This document shows, in pieces, positions 39,461 to 49,002 of a stretch of 64,000 nt of DNA (within the stretch, counting starts at the first letter, position 1; every line of letters starts with the position of its first letter). The notes below the pieces were generated by a model, which was not told where the DNA came from, did no database searches, and worked only from the letters and a program-made list of their open reading frames with translations. The DNA is taken from the NCBI GenBank assembly GCA_036675505.1, contig JAKFEW010000042.1, forward strand, positions 1 to 64,000, given 5' to 3'. Made by a program: the position numbers and the translations under genes. This stretch comes from JAKFEW01 sp036675505 (GTDB lineage Bacteria > Cyanobacteriota > Sericytochromatia > S15B-MN24 > JAQBPE01).

Positions 39461-40135
39461 ATGACCTACGTGCGCGAGCACCTGCCCGAGGCCGAGAACA
39501 TCGGTGGCACCGCCGACGCGAAGGACTACTACCACCACCTCGACAAACTCGCCGAGGGCGTCGCGAAGACCTTCCCGAAGAGCTTCTGCAAGGCCGGCTG
39601 CTCGGGCTGCTGCTATTACCCGGTGGGCCTCTTCACGATCTCGTTCACGGAATGGGAGGTGATCCGGCGCCACATCGAGACCGAATGGACGGACGCCGAG
39701 CGCGCCGACTTCGTGGCGCGCTACAAAAAGGTCTTCACGGGCTTCTGGCGCTTCGTCCTCGGGCAACTGCAGAACAGCTTCGTGTCTCTGATCGTGACGG
39801 CGCCATTCGTGCACCGCGCGCGCATCGCCTGCCCGTTCCTCAAGGACGACAGGTGCTCGATCTACGCCGTCAGGCCCTACCAGTGCCGCACCTTCGGGCT
39901 GTTCGCGGCCCGCGCCAGCGTGGGCCGCGAGCCGAAGGTCTACGCTTGCAACGTCCAGGGCGAGAACCTGCTCGCCCAGCTCAAGCACGGCGGTCCGCAG
40001 ATTCAGCTGCCGGTGATGAACCCGATTGTGATCAAGATTCGCAAGCTGTGTCGCGGCCCGAAGCTGGCATTGCCCATCTGGGCTGGCATCTGGGTGCGGC
40101 GCTGGGAGAAGCGCCAGCTCGGCGAGCGGGGTTAG
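39461..40135 (+). CDS. YkgJ-type cysteine cluster protein
   Basis: 224 residues from the first standard start codon. Cysteines form the CxxCxxxCC-like cluster SFCKAGCSGCCYYPV near residue 43, with further Cys in IACPFLKDDRCSIYAVRPYQ and CRTFG. This is the pattern of the YkgJ/UPF0153 family, thought to bind zinc or an Fe-S cluster. The C-terminus is basic (GIWVRRWEKRQLGERG). The frame is open upstream with no ATG, GTG, TTG or CTG. A perfect GGAGG site (39334-39338) is placed 8 bases before an in-frame ATC at 39347, which would add 38 residues. The true start may therefore be that ATC. Confidence 0.8.
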   Translation: MTYVREHLPEAENIGGTADAKDYYHHLDKLAEGVAKTFPKSFCKAGCSGCCYYPVGLFTISFTEWEVIRRHIETEWTDAERADFVARYKKVFTGFWRFVLGQLQNSFVSLIVTAPFVHRARIACPFLKDDRCSIYAVRPYQCRTFGLFAARASVGREPKVYACNVQGENLLAQLKHGGPQIQLPVMNPIVIKIRKLCRGPKLALPIWAGIWVRRWEKRQLGERG

Positions 40136-43056
40136 CGCGGCTTCCCGGCCCCGAGCCGGTCCGCCGGCACCCTTTTCACCTGCCGGTTCCCCACGTCCGC
40201 GAACACCAGCGCCCCGTCCGGCCCGATCGTCGGGTACCGCGGGTCGCGCACGCCGTCGTCCACGCCGGTGCCCGTGAAGTGCACGCCGGCCGCCCCGACC
40301 ATCGCTTCCCAGGCCCGGGTCCGCGGATCGAACCGGGCGATCGCGTTGCCTTCGCGGTGGGCCACGTAGAAGCGTCCCTCGCCGTCGCAGGCCAACGAGC
40401 CTGCGTGGTAGAGGTCCCCGGCCGGGAACGCGCCGGCCTTGCCGGCTTCGACCTTCGCCATCCCGGCCTCGCCAAGCTTGAAGAGCTCCCCGCCGATCGC
40501 CGCATGCAGCACGCCGAGCGGATCGAGCGCAAGCGAGGTGGCCGCGGCCCCGACGGCGCCCTCGGCCAGCACCACCGAGGTCGTGCCGGTCGGGCCGACC
40601 ATCGAGATGCCGCCCCTGTGCGTGCACGGATCGTAGAGCCCGACGTACAGCGTGCCGTTGGCCGCCACCGCGAGGTCCGCCACGATGCGATCGGGCGCCT
40701 GGAACACGGTCTTGCGCGCGCCGTCGGCGCCGACCCGGGTCACCCGCGACAAGGGGGTCGCCGCCGCGCAGAGGTTGGTGAAGGTGCCCGCGGCGTCCGA
40801 CTGGTCCGTCGCGAAGAGGTCCGGGTGGCGCTCGACGAGGTAGACGTCGCCGCCCGCGGTGACCCGCAGCGCCCGCGGCGAGACTATCTCCGTCGCGGTC
40901 GCGGCCTCGCCGTCGGCGCCCCAGCCGGCCGTGCCGCTGCCGGCCACCACGGCGGCCTGGCCGTCCGGCGCGACCCGGTGGATCTGGTGCCGGGTGCGGT
41001 CGGCCACGAAGATCGCGCCGTCGGCGCCCACCGCCACGCCACCCGGCTCGGCGAGCGCGAGATCGCTGCCGAGCGAGGCCGGCCGCTCGATGCCGGCCAC
41101 CGCCTCGAAGGCGCCCGCGGGCGACACGCGGTACACCCGCTCGAGATCCAGGCGCAAGTAGGCGCCGCCGTCGGGCGTGAGCACGGCCCCGCCGAAGAGC
41201 GTGAGCTTGAGCCCCGCCGGCACGCTCGCAGCCAGCGTCGTGCGCGTGCCGTCGGGCCGCCGGACGACCAGCGCGCCCGAGGCCTCCACGGTGAAGAGGT
41301 TGCCGGCGGGGTCGAGCGCCAGGCCGGCCAGGCCGTCGGTGCGGGTGTCCAGGAGCTTCTCGAGCGTTTTGGTCGCCGGGGTGAAGCGGTAGACCGTCCA
41401 CACGAAGCCCGCCGCGATGTCGCCGGTCTTGGTGCCGAGGTAGACCCGCCCCGAGCCGTCGCGCCCGGAGGCCTCGGTGTCGCGGAGGATCGTGGTGTCG
41501 GCGGAATCAAACCTATGGCGCACCTCGCGCGTCTTGTCGGGCTTGATCGCCGTCAACGTCGCCGCCTCCGGGCCGACGCCGGTGGTGACGACCAGGACCT
41601 CGCCGGCGAGGCCGGGCACGGCCGCGCGCCCGGTCACCGACGCCTCCCAGAGCGTCGTGAGCTTGCCGTCCCTCTCCAAGCGGGACACCCGCCCGGAGCC
41701 CGGGAACGCGCCCAGGCCGAAGTCGCCGACCCGCGCGAACGCCCCGATGTCCGCCTCGTACTCGAGCAGGATCGGGCGGCCGTCGTCGTCGACGGCCAGG
41801 CCGCGGACCCCGATCAACGGCGCATCGGGCCCTTTCATGCCGTCGATCGGCTTCAACGCGGGCATCGGCCCGAAGGCGGCCGCCTGCGCCTCGCCGTTGC
41901 CCGCCGCGTTCGCCAGCCGGCCGTCCGGCCCGAGCCGCCAGATGCGGCGGTCGTAGGGGCAGCTGAAGTAGAGCGCGCCGTCGAAGCCGCGCACCATCGC
42001 CCGCACGGTGCTGAGCGCGACTTCGGTGCCCGGCCGCCCGGCGCCGAGGTTCGACTGGCCAGCGGGGATGAGCAGGCGGCGCACCTCCTCGAGCTGGGCG
42101 TCGAAGGCCGCGTCGCTGCGGCGCAGGCCGTTGACGGCCCGCACGACGTCCTCGGGCGTGAACGAGGCGGGCGGCGCGGCGCCCGGCGCGCCGAGCGCAG
42201 CCTTGGCGCTTGCCCGCGTCGCGGCTTCCACGTCGGCCGGCAGCCGATCGAGCGTGGCCTGGCGGTCGTCGGCCCGCGCGGCCACGTAGCGGTCGAGGAT
42301 GTAGCCCGTGGCGAGGGTGCTCACGAGGTCGAGGTCGACAGGGGTGCCGGGCGCGGCGCCGGGGGCGGCGATCGCCACCACCCCGCCCGCCGTGCCCGGC
42401 AGCGCGACGTGCAGCAAGCGGTTCGAAGCGCCCGGCGGCAGCGCCAGCGTGTACGCGCCGCGCTCGTTCGTGACGGCCTGGACGGGCTGGCCGTCACGCA
42501 AGACCGGCCGGCCGTCCGCGTCCAGCAGCTGCACGACCGCGCGGGCGAGCAGCGCGTCGCCCGTCGGCGCCGCCTGCCGCAAGCGGTAGCCGCGCGCGCG
42601 GTAGGCCGCCGCGCCGAGGAAGTCCGCACCCGAACGCACGCGGCCGACGAAGCCGCCGCCGTTGTTCGAGACGATCGACCCGCCCTGGTCGGAGACCAGG
42701 CTGCCACCCCGGTCGCTGATCAGGCCGCCGCCGTTGTTCGAGATGATTGCGGCCGGCACCCTCACCACGCCCGCAATCGACAGCCCGGCCAGGACGGATG
42801 GCAGGCCGCTCGCCAGGGGGGAGGCGGGCAGGAGCGAGGGCGCGAGGGTCGGTGGGGCGCCGCTCGCGCGCGGCAGCTGCGCCGTCGGCGAGGTCGTCGG
42901 CCCAGGCGCCACCGGGTCGCCGGCGACGCCGGGCCCAGGCTTGCGGGTCGCACGCGGGCCCGGCGTGGCGGTCGGCGCCGTCGGCGCGCTGCAGCCGACC
43001 GCCACGACCACGAGGACGGCCGTCAGGAGCGAGCGGGCGACGCGGACGCGAGACAT
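40132..43056 (-). CDS. Large lipoprotein with octapeptide repeats and NHL-type beta-propeller
   Basis: 974 residues. The lipobox is AVGC (Cys22), followed by a Pro/Thr-rich spacer. Residues 104-135 are four tandem octapeptides (IISNNGGG, LISDRGGS, LVSDQGGS, IVSNNGGG). About 165-230 resembles a carboxypeptidase-like regulatory domain (VVQLLDADGRPVLRDGQPV). The last 600 residues are NHL-type blades with the pattern 'lalD..G..yvad...n.i.r...' (RGLAVDDDGRPILLEYEADI, GVAVGADGAIFVADRTRHQI, RPDGTRTTLAASV, GPDGALVFADVGNRQVKRVP). A surface- or envelope-exposed binding protein is likely. A -10 box ends 6 bases before the ATG, suggesting a leaderless mRNA. Confidence 0.82.
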   Translation of the reverse strand: MSRVRVARSLLTAVLVVVAVGCSAPTAPTATPGPRATRKPGPGVAGDPVAPGPTTSPTAQLPRASGAPPTLAPSLLPASPLASGLPSVLAGLSIAGVVRVPAAIISNNGGGLISDRGGSLVSDQGGSIVSNNGGGFVGRVRSGADFLGAAAYRARGYRLRQAAPTGDALLARAVVQLLDADGRPVLRDGQPVQAVTNERGAYTLALPPGASNRLLHVALPGTAGGVVAIAAPGAAPGTPVDLDLVSTLATGYILDRYVAARADDRQATLDRLPADVEAATRASAKAALGAPGAAPPASFTPEDVVRAVNGLRRSDAAFDAQLEEVRRLLIPAGQSNLGAGRPGTEVALSTVRAMVRGFDGALYFSCPYDRRIWRLGPDGRLANAAGNGEAQAAAFGPMPALKPIDGMKGPDAPLIGVRGLAVDDDGRPILLEYEADIGAFARVGDFGLGAFPGSGRVSRLERDGKLTTLWEASVTGRAAVPGLAGEVLVVTTGVGPEAATLTAIKPDKTREVRHRFDSADTTILRDTEASGRDGSGRVYLGTKTGDIAAGFVWTVYRFTPATKTLEKLLDTRTDGLAGLALDPAGNLFTVEASGALVVRRPDGTRTTLAASVPAGLKLTLFGGAVLTPDGGAYLRLDLERVYRVSPAGAFEAVAGIERPASLGSDLALAEPGGVAVGADGAIFVADRTRHQIHRVAPDGQAAVVAGSGTAGWGADGEAATATEIVSPRALRVTAGGDVYLVERHPDLFATDQSDAAGTFTNLCAAATPLSRVTRVGADGARKTVFQAPDRIVADLAVAANGTLYVGLYDPCTHRGGISMVGPTGTTSVVLAEGAVGAAATSLALDPLGVLHAAIGGELFKLGEAGMAKVEAGKAGAFPAGDLYHAGSLACDGEGRFYVAHREGNAIARFDPRTRAWEAMVGAAGVHFTGTGVDDGVRDPRYPTIGPDGALVFADVGNRQVKRVPADRLGAGKPR

Positions 43057-43062
43057 GGAAAT

Positions 43063-43068
43063 GTTATA
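43063..43068 (-). promoter_or_regulatory. -10 box (TATAAC) immediately before the start at 43056
   Basis: On the minus strand GGTATAAC is followed by 6 bases and the ATG. Initiation would occur at or within a base of the ATG, so there is no room for a ribosome site. Confidence 0.45.
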
Positions 43069-43137
43069 CCCCTGCCTGGTCGGTAGCGGGCCTGGCTGAC
43101 CTGCCAACGAGATGACGGGCAGGGTAGTGGGGGCAAG

Positions 43138-43278
43138 TTTTGAGATTTGAGTGTTGAGATTTGAGTTGGGCATTTCAGTTGGCCATTCGAGTTGGGCAAC
43201 GGAAAACGTGGAGCCACGCAGTTTGGGTTGGGAAACAAACACCGACCCAACTCAAATCTCAAAACTCAAATCTCAAAA
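43138..43278. repeat. AT-rich 141-base inverted-repeat element
   Basis: Two 33-base arms (43138-43170 and 43246-43278) are reverse complements with a single mismatch. Each is built from two copies of a TTTTGAGATTTGAG-like unit. A 75-base spacer separates them. The base composition contrasts sharply with the GC-rich surroundings. No coding capacity. It could be a MITE-type or other mobile palindrome, or a large structured RNA. Confidence 0.7.
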
Positions 43279-43289
43279 CAAAGACTCAT

Positions 43290-44501
43290 TCAACCGCCAT
43301 TAACCATTGTGCAAGACCACGGCGCCACGACGCCGAAGGCCTCGTAGGCCGCCATCAAGCCCGCGACCTGGGCGTCCAGCGAGAAGGCCTCGGCCACGCG
43401 GCGGCGGCCCGCCTCCCCCAGCGCGCGCGCGCGGACCGGGTCCGCCAGCAGCGCAAGCGCCGTCGCGGCCAGCGCCGCATCGTCACCAGGCGGCACCAGC
43501 AAGCCGGTCTCGCCATCCACGACGATCTCGGGGACGCCGCCCGCGTTGGCGGCCACGATCGGCCGCGAGGCGGCCATCGCCTCGAGCAGCACGCGCCCGA
43601 AGGGCTCGAAGAGCGACGGCATCACGAAGACCTCGAAGGCGCCGAGCACGGCCGGCACGTCCTCGCGGTGGCCGGTGAAGGCCACGCGGTCCGCGATGCC
43701 CAGGTCCTGGGCGATGCGCTCCAGGCGATCGCGCTCGTCACGCCACTGGAAAATCGTCTCGCCCACGATCGCGAAGCGCAGGTCGGGGCGGACGGCCAGC
43801 ATCCGCTTCGCGGCGAGCAAGAAGACCTCATGGCCCTTCCAGGGGATCAGGTACGAGATCGCGCCCACCACCGGGCCCTGGCCGGCCGGCAGCGGCAATG
43901 GCGGATCAGGCGTACCGGCCGCGCGGTCGAAGGCCGCCAGGTCGATGCCGTTGTGGACCACCCGCGTGCGCGCGCGCATCGCAGGCGAAAGATCCGCGGC
44001 GACCGCCTCGGAGACCGCAATGATGTCGGGCCGCGCGAGCCTGGCCATGTGATCGAGCAGGTTGCGCGTATCGCCGCGGGTGCTCGGCAGGTCATGCATG
44101 TGCCAGATCACGGGTCGTCCGGCCATCCGGGCGGCCAGGCTCCCCAGCACATGGGCCTTGAGCGTGTTGGTGTGCACCGCCTGGACGCGCCGCTCGCGGA
44201 TCACGCCCGCGAGGCGCCGCGCCTCGTTCAGGAAGCCACGCGCGCGCCAGACGAAGCCGAGCGGGTCGAGCCCCCAGGCCTCGCGTGACAGCGTGCGGGC
44301 CCGCTCGTCGAGCCGGAGCGGCACGACCTCGACGCCCAGGGCCTGCGCCCGCCCGAGCAACTCGCCATCCGGGCTTGCCGCGAGGAGCGGCGCGATCCGC
44401 CGGCGGTCGAGCCGCGGCAGCACGTCCAGCAGCACGCGCTCAGCGCCGCCCAGCTCGCCGGTGTGATCGAGGTAGAGAATCCGGACCGGTTCTTCAGGCA
44501 C
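43290..44501 (-). CDS. Glycosyltransferase family 4 protein
   Basis: 403 residues of GT-B fold. Signs are the N-terminal YLDHTGELGGAERVLLDVLP, the mid-protein VHNGIDLAAFD, and VGAISYLIPWKGHEVFLLAA at the start of the nucleotide-sugar domain. The E-x7-E motif appears as FVMPSLFEPFGRVLLEAMA, followed by NAGGVPEIVVDGETGLLV. It transfers a sugar from a nucleotide donor to a surface glycan or lipid intermediate. The GTG start overlaps the upstream glycosyltransferase by 8 bases; GGAGG lies 12 bases before it. Part of a two-gene operon. The AT-rich inverted repeat follows its 3' end. Confidence 0.92.
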   Translation of the reverse strand: MPEEPVRILYLDHTGELGGAERVLLDVLPRLDRRRIAPLLAASPDGELLGRAQALGVEVVPLRLDERARTLSREAWGLDPLGFVWRARGFLNEARRLAGVIRERRVQAVHTNTLKAHVLGSLAARMAGRPVIWHMHDLPSTRGDTRNLLDHMARLARPDIIAVSEAVAADLSPAMRARTRVVHNGIDLAAFDRAAGTPDPPLPLPAGQGPVVGAISYLIPWKGHEVFLLAAKRMLAVRPDLRFAIVGETIFQWRDERDRLERIAQDLGIADRVAFTGHREDVPAVLGAFEVFVMPSLFEPFGRVLLEAMAASRPIVAANAGGVPEIVVDGETGLLVPPGDDAALAATALALLADPVRARALGEAGRRRVAEAFSLDAQVAGLMAAYEAFGVVAPWSCTMVNGG

Positions 44502-45672
44502 CCGTGAGAACGTCCTCCAGCCGCGTGAGCACCCGCGGCCAGGTGTAGTGAGCGAGCACGTAGTTCCGACACGCCGTTCGATCCGGCCCGGCCCCGTCCA
44601 GGAGCGCGAGGATCCGCGCAGCCAGCGCGTGCACGTCGCCCGGTGGGACGAGCAGGTGCGCGTCGAACGGCGCGAGGATTTCCGGCGTGGCCCCGACCGT
44701 GGTTCCGACCACGGGCGTGCCGCACGCCAGCGATTCTACCGTGATCAGCCCGAACCCTTCTAGCGCGAGCGTGGGAACGACCGTCAAATCGGCCGCCTGG
44801 TAATGCGCGATGCCCCGTTCATCGGAAATCCGCCCGAGGAACGCGGCGCCCGCACCGAGCCCCAGGGCCGCCGCGCGGGCCTCGAGCGCTTCGCGCAAGG
44901 GACCGGCCCCGGCGATCAGCAAGCGAGCGTCCGGCCGGGCCGCCGTCACCTGCGCCCACGCGTCGAGCAACACCTCGAGCCCCATCCGCCGCACCAGCCG
45001 GCGCATGGTGAAGACCACCGGGCCAGGGCCCAGGCCCAGGGACGCGCGCAGCGCCGGGCGATCCGACGCGGGCGAGAACCGGTCCGTGTCCACCCCGGCG
45101 GGGATCGCCCGGATCCGCCCGGGATTGACGCCGTACTCGCGGGCGAGCAGCTCGGCGAAGGCCTCGGAGAGCGTGATGAAGCGGTCGCACCGGCGGTAGG
45201 CCGCACGCTCGATCGCCCGCTTCACGGCGGTCGCGAGGCGTCCGCCGCCCTCGACCGCGCTCTCGCCGGCCCAGGGTCCCTGGAACTGGGTGACGCGGCG
45301 GGCGCCGGCCAGCGCCGGGTGCCAGAGCGGCGCGAGGCCGGTCAGCGCGAAGTGGGAGTGGACCACGTCGAACGGCCCGCGCTCGGCGACCAGCGGGCCG
45401 ACGGCGCGCGCCATGCCCGCGATCCAGCCGATCGGCCCCGGCCGCAGGTCGAACCGTCGAACGGCGACGCCTGCGATCTCCTCGGCAGCCGCGTGGGCCG
45501 GGTCATGGCGGGGCACGGCGACGGTCACGGCGTACCCGCGCGCGGCCAGCCCGCGGGCGACGTCGGCGAGGTACCGACCGCCGCCGCCCGGGTTGTCGTC
45601 GAACCATTCGTGGCCGACCATGAGAATCCGCGACGTCGCAGACCCGCGCTCGTCACGTGCAGGCGCCCGCAT
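44494..45672 (-). CDS. Glycosyltransferase family 4 protein
   Basis: 392 residues of GT-B fold. The N-terminal domain has ILMVGHEWFDDNPGGGGRYL and DVVHSHFALTGLAPL. The linker carries RIRAIPAGVDTDRFSPASDR. The C-terminal domain has VVFTMRRLVRRMGLEVLLDA and the E-x7-E equivalent VVPTLALEGFGLITVESLA, then GTPVVGTTVGATPEI. Donor and acceptor are unknown; a role in surface polysaccharide is likely given the adjacent glycosyltransferase. Start ATG at 45672. It is divergent from the ABC ATPase gene with a 41-base spacer that contains the other gene's promoter. Confidence 0.92.
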   Translation of the reverse strand: MRAPARDERGSATSRILMVGHEWFDDNPGGGGRYLADVARGLAARGYAVTVAVPRHDPAHAAAEEIAGVAVRRFDLRPGPIGWIAGMARAVGPLVAERGPFDVVHSHFALTGLAPLWHPALAGARRVTQFQGPWAGESAVEGGGRLATAVKRAIERAAYRRCDRFITLSEAFAELLAREYGVNPGRIRAIPAGVDTDRFSPASDRPALRASLGLGPGPVVFTMRRLVRRMGLEVLLDAWAQVTAARPDARLLIAGAGPLREALEARAAALGLGAGAAFLGRISDERGIAHYQAADLTVVPTLALEGFGLITVESLACGTPVVGTTVGATPEILAPFDAHLLVPPGDVHALAARILALLDGAGPDRTACRNYVLAHYTWPRVLTRLEDVLTGA

Positions 45673-45681
45673 GCAGGGTAG

Positions 45682-45687
45682 TATAAA
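45682..45687 (+). promoter_or_regulatory. -10 box (TATAAA) for the ABC export operon
   Basis: GTATAAAT lies 27 bases before the ATG at 45714 in the short divergent spacer. Confidence 0.45.
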
Positions 45688-45713
45688 TCAGCTTCACCTC
45701 AGGCACGGTGTCC

Positions 45714-46420
<707 letters not shown>

Positions 46421-46424
<4 letters not shown>

Positions 46425-47725
46425 GCATCCTCCTGAGCCTGGTGGTTGCCGCGGCCGCCGCCACCGCCGCGCCGCTCACGCTCGGTGAGGCGGTGGGCAC
46501 GGCCCTCGCGCGCGACCCGCGCCTGCGCCAGGCCGAGCTCGACCTCGAGCGCTCCTCCGTCACCGAGACCGGCGCCCGCAGCGAGCGCTTCCAGTACACG
46601 GGCGATCTCTCGGCCGGCAACTGGACCGGCGCCTCCGGCCTGTTCGCCGGCGCCCCGATCATGCCCGCCAGCGTGCCGATCGGCAACGCCGAGGTCGCGG
46701 CGCGCCTGCCGGTCTTCACAGGCTGGAAGATCGACAACCAGATCGTGGCGGCCGAGGCCGGCGTGACGGCCGCGCGGGCCAGGCTCGATCAGACCCGCCA
46801 GGACCTCGTCTATGGCGTGACCGAGGCCTTCTGGCTCGCGCGGCGCGGCGAGCTGCGCGCGTTGATCCAGGCCGAGGCCGTCGAGAAGGCGCGCCAGGCG
46901 CGCGAGCTGGTGCGGACGAACGTGGCGATCGGCAAGGCCGGCGCCGCCGAGCTCGACCGCGCCGAGGTCGCGATGCTCAACGAGGAGAGCGAGCACCTGC
47001 GCCTCACGAGCGACGGCGAGCGCGCGCGCGACCACCTGGGCATCCTGCTCGCGCGTGACCTCACCGGCGTCGCGCTGGCCGACCCGCAAAGCCTGGCTGT
47101 CGTCGAGCCGCTGCCCAGCGAGGCGGGCCTCCGCCAGGCGATCGACGCCCGCCCCGACCTCCGCAAGGCGCTGGCCGACGTGGCCGCCCAGCGCGCCACC
47201 GTGGGCGTGGCCGGGGCCGACCGCTGGCCCCAGTTCGAGGTGCTGACCTCGTACCAGCATGGCAACAACCCGTTCTTCGCGACCAGCCAGAACCGCAGCG
47301 TGCTGGCGGGCTTCGTGGGCACCTGGAACGCCCAGGTGAATTTGAAGTACCACCTCTTCGACCACGGCGTGATCGCCCGCAACATCGAATCGCGCTCGCT
47401 GGAGCTCGCGGCCGCGGAGCAGGCCCTCGAGGCCGCGCGGCGGAGCGCCGAGCTCGAGGCCCGCCAGGCCCGCCGACGGCTGGACCTGGCCGGGCGCCGG
47501 CTGGCGCTCGGCGCCCGCGCGGAGACCCTCGCGGCCAAGAACCTCAAGTGGGTCGAGGGGCGCTTCAAGTTCGGCTACGCGCTGCTCACCGAGCTGAACG
47601 AGGCGCGTGGCAACCTGGTTTCCGCCCGCAACCAGCGGCTGGATTCCGATATCGACCACCGGCTCGCCCTCGCGGCGATGCGCAAGGCCCTCGGACGCCT
47701 CGAAGCGCCCGGTCAGGCGGAGTGA
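46421..47725 (+). CDS. TolC-family outer-membrane efflux protein
   Basis: 434 residues. A short signal (MSILLSLVVAAAAATAAP) precedes the OEP fold: two long coiled-coil repeats separated by beta strands. Visible elements are LTLGEAVGTALARDPRLRQA and VAARLPVFTGWKIDNQI in repeat 1, and WNAQVNLKYHLFDHGVI in repeat 2. It forms the outer-membrane tunnel for the tripartite exporter. The GTG start overlaps the ATPase stop (GTGA), giving coupled translation. The adaptor gene follows after 4 bases. Confidence 0.92.
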
Positions 47726-47729
47726 CCCT

Positions 47730-49001
47730 GTGAACAAGAAGTCCATGCTGGTTGGCGGGATCGTGGCCCTCGGGCTGCTCGGCGGGGGCGCCTATTGGGC
47801 CGTTCACCGCGGCGACGACGGCGGCGTGAGCCAGGACGCCCTCGTGCGCGTCGCGCGTGGCCCGCTCGAGATCGTGGTCGCCGAGACCGGGCGCATCGAG
47901 CCGCTCACGAAGTCCGACATCAAGAGCAAGGTCGCAGGCCAGGTGCTCGCCGTCCGCGTGAAAGAGGGCCAGGCCGTGAAGAAGGGCGACGTGCTGCTCG
48001 AGCTCGATCCGACGGACTTCCGGCGCCAGCTCGCCCAGGCCGAGGCCGACCGCGCCATGGTGGCGGCCGAGGTGGCGCAGCTGGTCGCCGGCGCGCGCCG
48101 CGAGGACCTCGCCGAAGGCCGCGCCGTGCTCGCCCAGACCCGCGCGCGGGCGCACCGCGCCGCGGAGGAGAAGGACCGGGCGGCCAAGGCCCTGGCCGCC
48201 GGCTCGCTCACGCCCCGCGAGTGGGGCATCGCCCAGGCCGAGGCCGCGGAGAGCGAGGCCTCGGTCAAGGCGGCGGAGAGCAAGCTCGCACGCCTGCGCG
48301 CGGGCGCGCGCCCCGAGGAGATCGCCCAGGCCCGCGCGCGCCTGCGCAAATCCGACGTGGCTTACCAGGCCGCGCGGGACCAGCTGGCCTACGCGGTGCT
48401 GCGCGCGCCGATCGACGGCACGGTGATCCACCGCGGCATCGAGATCGGCGAGATGGTCACGCCGGGCGTGTCGGAAACGGGCGATCGCAAGCCGTTGCTG
48501 ACCGTCGCGGACCTTTCGCGCCTGGTCGTGGAGTCCGACATCAACCAGATCGATGTGGGCAAGCTCGACCTGGGCCTCGCGGTGACGATCCGCGTCGACA
48601 CGTTGCCGGACGTCGAGTTCAAGGGCAAGGTCCACAAGATCGCACCGGCGGCCGTGGCCGGCAAGGAGCGCGACGTGCAGCTCTTCCCGATCCAGACGCT
48701 GATCGAGCCGGTCGGCCTGCACAAGCTGCGGCCGGGCATGAGCGCGGACCTCGACATCTTCGTGCAGAAGCGCCCGAACGTGCTGCTCTTGCCGGTGCAG
48801 GCCGTGACCCGCGAGCGCGGCCGCTCGGGCTTCGTGACCTTCGTGTCGCAGGGCGCGGACGGCCGCTGGCGCAAGGAGAAGCGCACGATCACGCTGGGCG
48901 CGAGCAGCGACCAGCAGGTCGAGGTGGCGACGGGCCTCTCCGAGGGCGACCAGGTCCAGGTGGACCCCGCGTCGGCCAAGGACAACGTGAACCAGTTCTG
49001 A
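47730..49001 (+). CDS. MacA/HlyD-type periplasmic adaptor subunit
   Basis: 423 residues. One N-terminal membrane anchor (about 6-24) is followed by the barrel-sandwich/lipoyl half motif (GRIEPLTKSDIKSKVAGQVL, VKEGQAVKKGDVLLELDP), a long alpha-hairpin (about 90-210, Ala/Glu/Arg-rich) and the second lipoyl half (LAYAVLRAPIDGTVIHRGIE, GEMVTPG). Beta-barrel and membrane-proximal domains follow (LRPGMSADLDIF, GLSEGDQVQVDP). It bridges inner-membrane permeases to the TolC channel. The hairpin is long enough to meet TolC directly. GTG start; the next gene begins one base after the stop. Confidence 0.93.
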   Translation: MNKKSMLVGGIVALGLLGGGAYWAVHRGDDGGVSQDALVRVARGPLEIVVAETGRIEPLTKSDIKSKVAGQVLAVRVKEGQAVKKGDVLLELDPTDFRRQLAQAEADRAMVAAEVAQLVAGARREDLAEGRAVLAQTRARAHRAAEEKDRAAKALAAGSLTPREWGIAQAEAAESEASVKAAESKLARLRAGARPEEIAQARARLRKSDVAYQAARDQLAYAVLRAPIDGTVIHRGIEIGEMVTPGVSETGDRKPLLTVADLSRLVVESDINQIDVGKLDLGLAVTIRVDTLPDVEFKGKVHKIAPAAVAGKERDVQLFPIQTLIEPVGLHKLRPGMSADLDIFVQKRPNVLLLPVQAVTRERGRSGFVTFVSQGADGRWRKEKRTITLGASSDQQVEVATGLSEGDQVQVDPASAKDNVNQF

Positions 49002-49002
49002 C

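Noticed and set aside
38309..41401. A 1030-codon minus-strand frame that would fuse a long N-terminal part to nitronate monooxygenase
   Set aside because: The upstream 680 codons are an off-frame shadow of the NHL lipoprotein gene and antisense to the Cys-cluster gene. The enzyme domain is complete from 39259.
39652..43086. A 1144-codon plus-strand open frame
   Set aside because: It is an off-frame or antisense shadow of the Cys-cluster gene and the NHL lipoprotein gene, with composition typical of GC-rich shadows.
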